Shown here piece after piece: positions 1 to 5,302 of a stretch of DNA of 5,302 nucleotides. Under the pieces are notes generated by a model that did not search any database, was not told the DNA's origin, and worked only from the letters and a program-made list of their open reading frames with translations. Source of the DNA: Planctomycetota bacterium (lineage in GTDB: Bacteria; Planctomycetota; UBA1135; GCA-002686595); NCBI GenBank assembly GCA_013140785.1, contig JABFRZ010000459.1, positions 1 to 5,302 on the forward strand, in the 5' to 3' direction. A program made the position numbers and the translations under genes. Position 1 is the stretch's first letter; every line of letters starts with the position of its first letter.

Positions 1-479
1 GACTGGAGCAGGACGAGCGTCTGGACGAGGCGGCGCGCGCCTACGCGAAGGCGCTCGACCCGGCCCACCCGCGACCCGAGGTGGCCTTCAACCTGGGGAA
101 CACGCTGTACGCGCTCGAGCGCGCCGAGGACGCCTGCGCGGCCTTCGCGCTGGCGACCGAGCTCGACCCCGAGTACGTCGAGGCCTGGAACAACCTGGGC
201 AACGCGCTGTCCTGGCTCGGCCGCCACGAGGAGGCGCGCGCGAAGTTCGAGCGCGCGCTCGCGCTCGAGCCCGACTACGCCGACGCGCACTTCAACCTCG
301 CGGAGACCCTGGCGGCCAGCGGTGAGCTCGAGCTCGCGCGCCGACACTGGCGCACCTACCTCGCGCACGACCCCGATTCGTCCTGGGCCGCCGAGGTGCA
401 GGCGCGCCTGCGCCGCACGGATCGCGTTGGCGCAGGACGGCCGCTCACTGGTCCGTCGGGAGACTCCCTCCGCCCATGA
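1..479 (+). CDS. TPR-repeat protein, C-terminal fragment (5' end outside window)
   Basis: The reading frame is already open at position 3 and runs to a TGA at 477-479, so this is the last 158 codons of a longer gene. A GTG at 81 lies inside a repeat and is not a credible start. Three consecutive 34-residue tetratricopeptide units are visible, beginning at about nucleotides 78 (EVAFNLGNTLYAL), 180 (EAWNNLGNALSWLG) and 282 (DAHFNLAETLAASG), with part of a fourth before them. Each has the usual small and aromatic residues and ends in an LDP/LEP/HDP turn. TPR arrays make a helical superhelix that binds other proteins, so a scaffold or adaptor role is likely, but the partner is not visible. The ending (HWRTYLAHDPDSSWAAEVQARL) resembles TPR proteins that carry an N-terminal MerR-type DNA-binding domain. 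That is a recollection and cannot be tested here because the N-terminus is missing. The last 20 or so residues after the repeats are disordered-looking and rich in R, G and P. The gene converges on the PKD gene. Confidence 0.9.
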   Translation, partial: LEQDERLDEAARAYAKALDPAHPRPEVAFNLGNTLYALERAEDACAAFALATELDPEYVEAWNNLGNALSWLGRHEEARAKFERALALEPDYADAHFNLAETLAASGELELARRHWRTYLAHDPDSSWAAEVQARLRRTDRVGAGRPLTGPSGDSLRP

Positions 480-484
480 AACGA

Positions 485-522
485 CACCTCCCCCACCCAG
501 CGGATGCTGGGCAGAGGAGGTG
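485..522. terminator. Interrupted stem-loop between convergent genes, possible bidirectional terminator
   Basis: CACCTCC (485-491) pairs with GGAGGTG (516-522), and inside it CCCAG (496-500) pairs with CTGGG (507-511) around a 6-nt loop. A small internal loop of 4 nt per side separates the two stems. It sits 6 bp after the TPR gene stop and 24 bp after the PKD gene stop, which is where a shared terminator is expected. Neither strand has a clear T-tract after it, so intrinsic termination is uncertain. Confidence 0.4.
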
Positions 523-545
523 GAGAGTCGGCGCCCTAGAGCTGC

Positions 546-1913
546 CTAGAGCACATCGCTGACGATGTTGCTCGTGCGGCAGGAGGCCGGCTCGACGGCC
601 TGGAAGCGGAAGGTCCGGCCCGCAGCCGACGCCGGAGGCGTGGTGAGGATCGTGGCGACGCCCGCGGCGTTGGCCGTGGCCCGACCCACGAGGCGGAACG
701 GCCGCGCGATGCCGATCGGGATGGCGCCGCAGGCGCCCTGGTTCACGGTGCTCGCGCCCAGCGTGAGGCCCGTGTAGACGCCCACGACTCGGCGCGGAGT
801 GCAACCGGTCACGACCAGCGAGTTGGAAACACCCGCGGTGCCCGGAACCGGGTTGGCGAGCACGAGTTGGTTGCCCGGGGGAGGCGTGGTCACCACGACC
901 AAGTTGGGCTTGGTGATCGTGTCGGTGCCATCCGGACCATTGACCGTCAGGCTGACCGAGAAGGTCCCCGCGGCATAGGAGTGCGAGGGGTTCTGGAGGG
1001 TCGAGGTCGCGCCGTCACCGAAGGCCCACGAGCGCGAGGTGATCGTGCCCGTCGAGGTGTCGGTGAAGGCCGTGAGCAGCGGCGCGGTGCCGCTGTTCGG
1101 GGCGGAGTTGAAGCTCGCCACGGGTCCGACGGGCGGCGTTACGTCGGCCTTGAGGCCGATCACTGCGAAGAGGTCCGTCTGGATCGTGTTGATCCCCGGG
1201 CCACCTACCGAGGGGCCCTGGATCCGGAAGAAGTTCGTGCCGAACGGGCTGCCCGTGACCGTGTGCTCGATGGCGGGATTGCCGAGGTACTCGCGGCCGT
1301 TCGCATCCAGGATCGGGAGGCCGGTGTCCCATTGCAGGAAGGGCCCGATGGCTCCGCCGAGAGCACCCGTGAAGACGCCCGGAACCCCCCGGCCCACGTC
1401 GTCCGTGAAGTTGATGCCACGCACGCCAGCGTTGGCAGCGACGAAGTTGTGCACGCTGAAGGGCGTAGTGACGGTGTAGTTCTGGCCGGCGATCAGGTTG
1501 TCCACCCGCACGCGAAGGCGGGCGAAGACCTCTTGCTCACCGTTGACGGGCCCGGCGTCGTTGAGGAAGCCGCCCTGGATCGTCAGGACCAGGAGCGCCT
1601 GGCCGGCGTTGTTGGTCGGCATGGCCGCCTCGGCCATCGCAAAGAAGGTGTGGTCGGACCAGATGCCCCCGTAGTTGGCCGGGAAGGGCAAGGCGGGATT
1701 CACGAGCACCGGCACGGCCGTATCCAACAGGCACAGGGCCGTGTCGGTGATGCAGGCGTCCAGCCGCAGCCCGTTGTTGTCTTCGTACCAGTCGGGGAAG
1801 CCGTGGTTGACGTTGGTCGGGCCGACCGCAGCCAGGCCTTGCGCGCCGGCCAGGCCGGCAGGGACCAGGGCCGCGAGAGCTGCGGCTTGGAAGAGGGACT
1901 TGTGCAGACGCAT
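546..1913 (-). CDS. Secreted PKD-domain protein with uncharacterised N-terminal domain
   Basis: This 455-residue protein is probably exported. Residues 1-25 form a typical Sec signal peptide: basic MRLHK, then a hydrophobic Ala/Leu run, then a likely cleavage after AGA. Residues of about 26-258 form one conserved-looking domain with no enzyme motif I recognise. Its landmarks are GFPDWYEDNNGLRLDAC, a paired Cys54/Cys61, RVRVDNL, GVRGINFTDDVG, and HTVTGSPFGTNFFRIQGP. I recall similar unnamed domains in secreted bacterial proteins but cannot name the family. Residues of about 262-342 are a PKD domain (an Ig-like beta sandwich, usually a spacer or binding module), with WAFGDGATS, QNPSHSY and FSVSLTV matching its core. 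A PPP linker leads to residues of about 348-455, a beta-rich domain with four cysteines (371, 395, 445 and, outside it, none nearby), hence three here, ending in FQAVEPASCRTSN. The start at 1913 is preferred because it gives an immediate signal peptide and has GGAG 9 nt upstream. An in-frame ATG at 2036 would bury the signal peptide behind 41 basic residues. Role unknown; adhesion or a structural surface role is inference. Confidence 0.88.
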   Translation of the reverse strand: MRLHKSLFQAAALAALVPAGLAGAQGLAAVGPTNVNHGFPDWYEDNNGLRLDACITDTALCLLDTAVPVLVNPALPFPANYGGIWSDHTFFAMAEAAMPTNNAGQALLVLTIQGGFLNDAGPVNGEQEVFARLRVRVDNLIAGQNYTVTTPFSVHNFVAANAGVRGINFTDDVGRGVPGVFTGALGGAIGPFLQWDTGLPILDANGREYLGNPAIEHTVTGSPFGTNFFRIQGPSVGGPGINTIQTDLFAVIGLKADVTPPVGPVASFNSAPNSGTAPLLTAFTDTSTGTITSRSWAFGDGATSTLQNPSHSYAAGTFSVSLTVNGPDGTDTITKPNLVVVTTPPPGNQLVLANPVPGTAGVSNSLVVTGCTPRRVVGVYTGLTLGASTVNQGACGAIPIGIARPFRLVGRATANAAGVATILTTPPASAAGRTFRFQAVEPASCRTSNIVSDVL

Positions 1914-1922
1914 TGCGATTGA

Positions 1923-1926
1923 CTCC
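1923..1926 (-). promoter_or_regulatory. Ribosome binding site of the PKD gene
   Basis: On the minus strand GGAG lies 9 nt before the ATG at 1913. It supports this start over the in-frame ATG at 2036 and agrees with the signal peptide beginning at the same codon. Confidence 0.6.
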
Positions 1927-2300
1927 AATTGCTGGACGTGGCGGGGGGAGGGGGATCGGGAATCCGGACCGGCCAGAGGCCGCCGCCTTGGGGTCCGAAT
2001 GCTCAAAGCATAAGCACTCAGCTGTGTTTGCGGCATCCTAGAATCAGAACTTCCTAGAGGGCGATGCTACCCATCCCGAATCCGGTCGAACCTTCCCGAT
2101 TGCCGCCAGAAACAGCATCTTCAGAGCTGTCTGGCGTCGGGCAGATGGACGGGCTGTTGCGTAGCTCAGGAGCGGCGCCATCACGACTGCACGGTCCTAC
2201 AATCGAGGGCGCGAACGGCTTGCCCGGGCACCCTGCCGCCGTCAGGTCACGCCGGCCCGCGAGGCACCCCTACGCCTGGCTTGGCCAACGGAGCCTGGGC
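1927..2300. other. Non-coding region upstream of the PKD gene
   Basis: About 370 bp with no convincing gene on either strand. On the minus strand TATGCT (2007-2012) resembles a -10 element about 94 bp before the PKD start, but no good -35 sequence stands at 16-18 bp from it, so the promoter remains a weak candidate. The stretch also contains the hairpin at 2104-2136, listed separately. The plus strand here is open in a long frame that continues through the neighbouring minus-strand genes, which is a GC-rich shadow and not a gene. Confidence 0.6.
2104..2136. repeat. Hairpin in the intergenic region
   Basis: CGCCAG (2104-2109) pairs with CTGGCG (2131-2136) and ACAGC (2112-2116) pairs with GCTGT (2126-2130). 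A 2-nt bulge (AA) lies on one side only, and the loop is 9 nt. It lies between the foldback element and the PKD gene, so it could end transcripts arriving from the TIM-barrel gene or fold in the PKD leader. No T-tract follows on either strand. Confidence 0.4.
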
Positions 2301-2324
2301 CTAGCAGCCTGTCGGAGTAGTCCC
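2301..2324 (+). repeat. Left terminal inverted repeat of the foldback element
   Basis: Begins CTAGCAGCCTGTCGG and ends GTAGTCCC. It matches the reverse complement of 2455-2478 at all 24 positions. Identity stops on the outside (C at 2300 against A at 2479, where G would be needed) and on the inside at 2325. Confidence 0.9.
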
Positions 2325-2327
2325 GTC

Positions 2328-2367
2328 GCGAGGCAAAGCGTTCTACGGCGAGGCAAGGAGCGCGACG
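2328..2367 (+). repeat. Two tandem 20-bp near-repeats inside the left arm
   Basis: GCGAGGCAA occurs at 2328-2336 and again at 2348-2356, exactly 20 bp apart. The two 20-bp units agree at 15 of 20 positions, and both end in ACG. They lie just inside the left terminal repeat. Subterminal repeats of this type are binding sites for the transposase in some elements; that role here is inference. Confidence 0.5.
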
Positions 2368-2454
2368 GAAAGACAGCGGAGGTGGCCTTCCTGGCCACCG
2401 AGCATGGCTTTCCTAGCGCGACGCTGCATCGGCGCAGAACGCGAAGCCGCAGCA

Positions 2455-2478
2455 GGGACTACTCCGACAGGCTGCTAG
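2455..2478 (-). repeat. Right terminal inverted repeat of the foldback element
   Basis: Exact reverse complement of 2301-2324. Read on the minus strand it begins CTAGCAGCC, and its TAG (2475-2477) is the stop codon of the TIM-barrel gene. Confidence 0.9.
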
Positions 2479-3389
2479 AACCCGTGCTCGAGCAGGTACT
2501 GGACCGAGGCCAGGATCTCGGCCCGCCCGTGGCGCGGGCCGATCTCGAGCACGCGCTCCGCATCCTTGGGCAGGTACTCGGCGATCAGCTTGAAGTCGAC
2601 CTCGCCCGCGCCGATCGGGAGCTCGGCCTCCTCGGCCGATGCGTCTTGCAGGTGCACGCCGAGCATGCGCGGCGAGAAGGCGTCGAGCCACTGGCCCTGC
2701 GTGGTGAGACCGAGGAGCTCGCGCTGATGGATGCTGCCGACGTCGTGCCAGTACTTGAGGCTCGCGAGATCGTCGAGCACCCAGCCCATGGCCTCGAAGC
2801 CGATCAGGTCGTCGATCTCGCGCCCGGGCTCGACCGCGAAGGCCGTGGCCGGCGATTCCTGGGTCAAGGTGTGCAGCGAGCGACAGAACTGCTCGACTTG
2901 CTTGGTCGCCTTGCGCTGCATGCGCTTGACGAAGGACTGCACGTCCTCCTTGAGCTCACCGTTCTCGGTGCCGCGCGCGATGCGCTGGTTCAGGCCCTCG
3001 GCCTCGCGCTTCAGCAGCCCGTCCTCGACCTTGGCGCCGCGCACCACGATCGTGTTGCAGCCCCAGCGCTGCGCCAGGCGCACGTGGCGACGCACGGAGT
3101 TGAGCGCGCGCTCGCACTCCTCCGGCACCAAGCTGCCCAGGCGCTCGACGGCCATCGAGCCGTTCAGCGGATCCCGGCAGCCGACCACCATCGAAGGGAT
3201 GGTGACACCGGTCTCGCGCCGCGACTCGTCCAGCCCGTCCATCGACGGCGGCGCCTCGTGCAGCCCGAGCTCCAAGCGCCGGAAGCCCATGCCTACGGCG
3301 GCGAAGATCTGGTCCTGGATGCTCGGGAGCCGCGCGCCGAAGCACGTGGTGGAGAGCGAGTAGTCGTTCGGGATGCCCGGAGTCGTCAC
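2475..3389 (-). CDS. Sugar phosphate isomerase/epimerase-like TIM-barrel protein
   Basis: The 304-residue length and fold pattern fit the xylose isomerase-like / AP endonuclease 2 TIM-barrel superfamily, whose members isomerise or epimerise sugars and related polyols using a divalent metal. Visible landmarks are the N-terminal strand FRRLELGLHEAP (about 37-47), VVRG (115-118), FAVEPGR with Glu187, YWHDVGSIHQ with His215, Asp216 and His221, GVHLQDA with His246 and Asp249, GEVDF (262-266), and VLEIGPRH with Glu282. By family analogy Glu187, Asp216, His246 and Glu282 are the likely metal ligands. It is probably cytoplasmic: no signal peptide or membrane segment. The central segment of about 120-170 is charged and helical, rich in K, E and R. 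The start is a GTG at 3389, giving MTTPGIPNDYSLSTT; AGGG lies about 10 nt upstream, and the next Met (34) would cut into the barrel. The substrate cannot be told from sequence, and its neighbours are not sugar-catabolism genes. The stop codon lies in the terminal repeat of the foldback element. Confidence 0.85.
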   Translation of the reverse strand: MTTPGIPNDYSLSTTCFGARLPSIQDQIFAAVGMGFRRLELGLHEAPPSMDGLDESRRETGVTIPSMVVGCRDPLNGSMAVERLGSLVPEECERALNSVRRHVRLAQRWGCNTIVVRGAKVEDGLLKREAEGLNQRIARGTENGELKEDVQSFVKRMQRKATKQVEQFCRSLHTLTQESPATAFAVEPGREIDDLIGFEAMGWVLDDLASLKYWHDVGSIHQRELLGLTTQGQWLDAFSPRMLGVHLQDASAEEAELPIGAGEVDFKLIAEYLPKDAERVLEIGPRHGRAEILASVQYLLEHGF

Positions 3390-3430
3390 GACCGAAAGGC
3401 CCTGGGGAGGGGGAGGCCAGGAAGGACACT

Positions 3431-3450
3431 CGGCGGAGGGGGGTCCGCCG
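3431..3450. repeat. GC-rich hairpin with G6/C6 loop upstream of the TIM-barrel gene
   Basis: CGGCGGA (3431-3437) pairs perfectly with TCCGCCG (3444-3450) around six G (six C on the minus strand). If transcription of the TIM-barrel gene starts near the possible -10 element at 3455-3460, the hairpin would lie at or just past the start of its leader, about 42 bp before the GTG. There is no T-tract, so it is not a clear terminator. Confidence 0.5.
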
Positions 3451-3454
3451 CAGG

Positions 3455-3460
3455 ACTATA
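3455..3460 (-). promoter_or_regulatory. Possible -10 element of the TIM-barrel gene
   Basis: TATAGT on the minus strand matches the sigma70 -10 consensus at five of six positions and lies 65 bp before the GTG start in otherwise GC-rich DNA. The best -35 at 18 bp spacing (TCTTCA, 3479-3484) is poor, so only the -10 is supported. Confidence 0.3.
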
Positions 3461-3499
3461 CCTCGACCGGATGGCGGCTGAAGAAAACGGGAGACTTCG

Positions 3500-3561
3500 A
3501 AAAGCTCCGTTCAGGCCCGAGTCGCGCGCCGAAGCGGGCGGCAGGGATCCTTTTCAACGGA
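3500..3561 (-). terminator. Possible terminator after adenylosuccinate lyase
   Basis: Reading the minus strand from 3561, TCCGTT (3561-3556) can pair with AACGGA (3511-3506). Inside it GCCCG (3539-3535) can pair with CGGGC (3519-3515), and four T follow at 3503-3500. It starts 3 bp after the lyase stop codon. The outer and inner stems are separated by a large asymmetric loop, so the structure is weak. Confidence 0.3.
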
Positions 3562-3564
3562 CTG

Positions 3565-4998
3565 TCAGACGCGCACTCCGGAGCGTTGCTCGGGGACGGA
3601 CGCGTGCCGCGCGAGTAGCGGGTCGAGTTCCTCCCGGACGAACTCCTCGACCTGCGCGTCGGCCCGGCCGATCGAGCGCGACGGGTCGAGCAGGGCCTGC
3701 AGGCGTGGCGCGAAGGGCTTCAGCACGGGGTCGGCCAGCAGCAGCTCGCAGAGGGGGTTCTCGCCCCCGTCGAGCAGGACGGCAACGGCCGCGTGCGTGG
3801 CCTGGCGCAGGTGCTCGTGCGCCTCCTGGCGATCGACCCCGCTCTTCGCCGCGTCCAACATCAGGTGCTCGCAGGCCAGGAAAGGCAGCTCCTCGGCCAA
3901 GTTGCGCTCGATGCGCCGCGGGTGCACCACCAGGCCCGAGCCGACGTCGAGCACGAGCTCGAGCAGCCCGTCGGTGGCCAGGAACATCTCCGGCAGCGCC
4001 AGGCGCCGCACGGCCGAGTCGTCCAGGGTGCGCTCGAGCCACTGGTTGGCGGCGGTGTGGGCCAAGGACCCGAGCTGGGAAATCACGTGGCGCGCGAGCG
4101 AGCACACGCGCTCGCAGCGCATCGGGTTGCGCTTCCAGGGCATGGCCGAGGAGCCGATCTGCTGCTTCCCGAAGGGCTCTTCGACCTCGCGTCGCGCGGC
4201 CAAGAGGCGCAGGTCCGTGCCGAACTTCGCGCCCGACTGCGCGATTCCGGCCAGGGCCGCGCCGATGCGGAAGTCGAGCTGGCGCGGATAGGTCTGGCCG
4301 GTGACCGGGAAGCACTTCTCGAAGCCCATGCGGCGCGCCACGCGGCGCTCGAGCTCGCGCACCTTGTCGTGATCGCCCTGGAACAACGACAGGAACGAGG
4401 CCTGCGTGCCGGTCGTGCCCTTGACGCCGCGAAACAACATCCGCTCCTCGACCTGCTCGAGCTCGGCCAAATTGAAGGCGAAGTCCTGGATCCACAGCGT
4501 GGCGCGCTTGCCGAGCGTGGTGGCCTGGGCCGGCTGCAAGTGGGTCAGCCCCAAGACCGGCAGGGCCTTCCACTCGAGCGCGAAGGTGCGCAGAGCGCGC
4601 AGCACGTTGACGAGCTGCGCGCGCACCAGGCCGAGCGCATCGCGCAGGATCACGAGGTCGGCGTTGTCCGTGACGTCGCACGAGGTCGCGCCGAGGTGCA
4701 GGATGCCGCGCGCCTGCTGGCAGCGTTCGCCCCAGGCGTGCACATGCGCCATCACGTCGTGGCGCAGCTCGCGCTCGTAGCGCGCGGCCAGCTCGAAATC
4801 GACGTGCTCGAGATTGGCGCGTAGCTCGGCCACCTGGGCCTCGCTGATCGGCAGGCCGAGCTCGCGCTGGCTCTCGGCCAGTGCCAGCCAGATGCGGTGC
4901 CAGGTGAGGAACTTCTTGCGCTCGGAGAAATTGGCGCGCATCGCCGCGCCGGCGTAGCGCGCGGAGAGCGGGCTCTGGTAGTGATCGTGGTCGCTCAT
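3565..4998 (-). CDS. purB: Adenylosuccinate lyase, eukaryote-like type
   Basis: This 477-residue cytoplasmic enzyme releases fumarate in two purine steps: SAICAR to AICAR, and adenylosuccinate to AMP. It belongs to the fumarase/aspartase superfamily and works as a homotetramer. It resembles human ADSL (484 residues) from end to end, including YQSPLSARYA at 7-16, LRHDVMAHVHAWG at 78-90, HLGATSCDVTDN at 101-112, LGLTHLQPAQ at 149-158, LFRGVKGTTGTQASF at 188-202, the signature GSSAMPWKRNP at 282-292, and LERTLDDSAVRR at 321-332. By analogy His153 is the general acid, a Ser of the GSSAMP loop is the general base, and His80 binds substrate. All are present, so it should be active. The start at 4998 (MSDHDHYQSPL) gives an N-terminus like the human enzyme. 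An in-frame ATG at 5040 would add 14 mostly basic residues and overlaps the VanZ-like stop as ATGA; neither start has a clear ribosome binding site. A further in-frame ATG at 5232 lies inside the VanZ-like gene and is rejected. It is 38 bp downstream of the VanZ-like gene and 175 bp upstream of the TIM-barrel gene. Confidence 0.97.
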   Translation of the reverse strand: MSDHDHYQSPLSARYAGAAMRANFSERKKFLTWHRIWLALAESQRELGLPISEAQVAELRANLEHVDFELAARYERELRHDVMAHVHAWGERCQQARGILHLGATSCDVTDNADLVILRDALGLVRAQLVNVLRALRTFALEWKALPVLGLTHLQPAQATTLGKRATLWIQDFAFNLAELEQVEERMLFRGVKGTTGTQASFLSLFQGDHDKVRELERRVARRMGFEKCFPVTGQTYPRQLDFRIGAALAGIAQSGAKFGTDLRLLAARREVEEPFGKQQIGSSAMPWKRNPMRCERVCSLARHVISQLGSLAHTAANQWLERTLDDSAVRRLALPEMFLATDGLLELVLDVGSGLVVHPRRIERNLAEELPFLACEHLMLDAAKSGVDRQEAHEHLRQATHAAVAVLLDGGENPLCELLLADPVLKPFAPRLQALLDPSRSIGRADAQVEEFVREELDPLLARHASVPEQRSGVRV

Positions 4999-5036
4999 GC
5001 GCCTAGCGCGCAGGATAGCGGGCGCGCGCGGGCGCG

Positions 5037-5302
5037 TCATGAGAGCAGCGCCAGGGCCGCGCAGGCGACACACAGGAGCACGCCCCCGCCGAGACGCGCG
5101 AGCAAGGCGCGCTCGGAAAGCTCGCGCCGCGCCAGCACGAACACGATCCACAGGACCAGCGCCGCGCTGACCCCGTCGGTGAGCACGTCCAGCAGCGACG
5201 CGTCGCGGCCTGGGATGTGGCTCTGGTGCCATTCGTCGAGCGCGCCGTAGCCCACGACGAGCGCGAGCACGAGCGCGATCCGCGCCGGCTCCGGGCGCGG
5301 CC
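5037..5302 (-). CDS. VanZ-like membrane protein, C-terminal fragment (5' end outside window)
   Basis: The frame is open through the right edge and ends in TGA at 5037-5039, leaving about 87 codons. A GTG at 5270 is not a convincing start, because hydrophobic sequence (ARIALVLALVVGYG) continues across it. The motif YGALDEWHQSHIPGRDASLLDVLTD is the hallmark of VanZ-like family proteins, with the conserved Glu/His pair and the GR..SLLDVL segment that opens the next helix. Three membrane segments are predicted: IALVLALVVGYGALDE, DVLTDGVSAALVLWIVFVLA, and GGGVLLCVACAALALLS. It is an inner-membrane protein. VanZ itself gives low-level teicoplanin resistance, but most relatives have no known role, so a resistance function should not be assumed. 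The lyase follows it closely on the same strand. Confidence 0.88.
   Translation of the reverse strand, partial: PRPEPARIALVLALVVGYGALDEWHQSHIPGRDASLLDVLTDGVSAALVLWIVFVLARRELSERALLARLGGGVLLCVACAALALLS

Larger units (their letters stand above)
2301..2478. mobile_element. 178-bp foldback element with 24-bp perfect terminal inverted repeats (MITE-like)
   Basis: The two ends are exact reverse complements over 24 bp. Inverted symmetry continues inward imperfectly: GCGTTCT (2338-2344) with AGAACGC (2436-2442), GGAAAG (2367-2372) with CTTTCC (2408-2413), and at the centre GGTGGCC (2381-2387) with GGCCACC (2393-2399) around a TTCCT loop. The central loop coincides with the midpoint of the terminal repeats, so the whole unit can fold into one long hairpin. 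It has no credible coding sequence, which fits a non-autonomous element mobilised by a transposase encoded elsewhere. Both ends carry CTAG, which could be the last bases of the repeat or a duplicated target (CTAG or TA). No longer target duplication is seen, since the flanks GGGC and AACC differ. Alternatives are a dispersed palindromic repeat of another kind or a transcription terminator. The parent transposon family is not identified. Confidence 0.75.

Noticed and set aside
867..1922. Plus-strand open frame of 351 codons
   Set aside because: It is antisense to the PKD gene and gives an Arg/Gly/Val-rich translation without motifs. The minus-strand frame has a signal peptide and a PKD domain.
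1914..2036. Upstream in-frame start for the PKD protein
   Set aside because: The extra 41 residues are basic and unstructured and would place the signal peptide internally. The ATG at 1913 has its own GGAG.
2198..2203. TACAAT as a plus-strand -10 element
   Set aside because: No -35 at a suitable distance and no plus-strand gene downstream.
2154..2240. tRNA-like string GCGTAGCTCAGGAGC
   Set aside because: It resembles the start of a D-arm, but the D-loop would be only 2 nt, and no T-loop (GTTCGA-type) or closing acceptor stem follows.
2413..2691. Minus-strand open frame of 92 codons overlapping the foldback element
   Set aside because: It overlaps the end of the TIM-barrel gene in another frame and gives an Arg/Ala-rich translation. 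It does not encode a transposase.
2064..4304. Long open frame on the plus strand (746 codons)
   Set aside because: It runs antisense through the TIM-barrel gene and into the lyase. The translation is low-complexity, rich in Arg, Ala and Gly, with no domain. It is a shadow of GC-rich codon use.
3793..4824. Plus-strand open frame of 343 codons
   Set aside because: Antisense to the clearly identified adenylosuccinate lyase and without recognisable domains.
1..5302. CRISPR array, defence cassette or biosynthetic cluster
   Set aside because: No regularly spaced direct repeats and no nuclease, toxin, reverse transcriptase or synthase genes are visible.

Overview
High-GC bacterial DNA, chromosomal in character and densely coding, with four clear genes or gene ends plus one fifth gene cut by the right edge. 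The organism cannot be named from the sequence. A secreted PKD-domain protein with a C-terminal beta-type domain of a kind I associate with Planctomycetota-like and other large-genome environmental bacteria, together with an adenylosuccinate lyase of the animal/eukaryote-like type, suggests an environmental lineage of that sort. This is inference only.

Layout, left to right. Positions 1-479 (+) hold the C-terminal end of a tetratricopeptide-repeat protein whose start lies outside the window. Positions 480-545 are a short gap between convergent genes, with an interrupted stem-loop that could terminate from both sides. Positions 546-1913 (-) encode a 455-residue secreted protein: signal peptide, an uncharacterised N-terminal domain, one PKD domain, and a C-terminal beta-rich domain. 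Positions 1914-2300 are non-coding, with a weak promoter candidate and one hairpin. Positions 2301-2478 are the most notable structure: a 178-bp foldback element with perfect 24-bp terminal inverted repeats and no gene of its own, resembling a MITE or other non-autonomous insertion element. Its right repeat contains the stop codon of the next gene. Positions 2475-3389 (-) encode a 304-residue sugar phosphate isomerase/epimerase-like TIM-barrel protein of unknown substrate. Positions 3390-3564 are a non-coding gap with a strong G6-loop hairpin, a possible -10 element and a possible terminator. Positions 3565-4998 (-) encode a complete adenylosuccinate lyase (purB/ADSL). Positions 5037-5302 (-) hold the C-terminal end of a VanZ-like membrane protein.

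All complete genes read on the minus strand, in the order vanZ-like, adenylosuccinate lyase, TIM-barrel protein, foldback element, PKD protein. The VanZ-like gene and the lyase are close enough (38 bp) for co-transcription. The others are separated by 175 bp and about 560 bp and are probably separate units. No shared pathway links the genes. Adenylosuccinate lyase is purine biosynthesis, and the others are an envelope protein, an uncharacterised enzyme and a secreted protein. I see no CRISPR array, tRNA or rRNA, and no obvious multi-gene defence or biosynthetic system.
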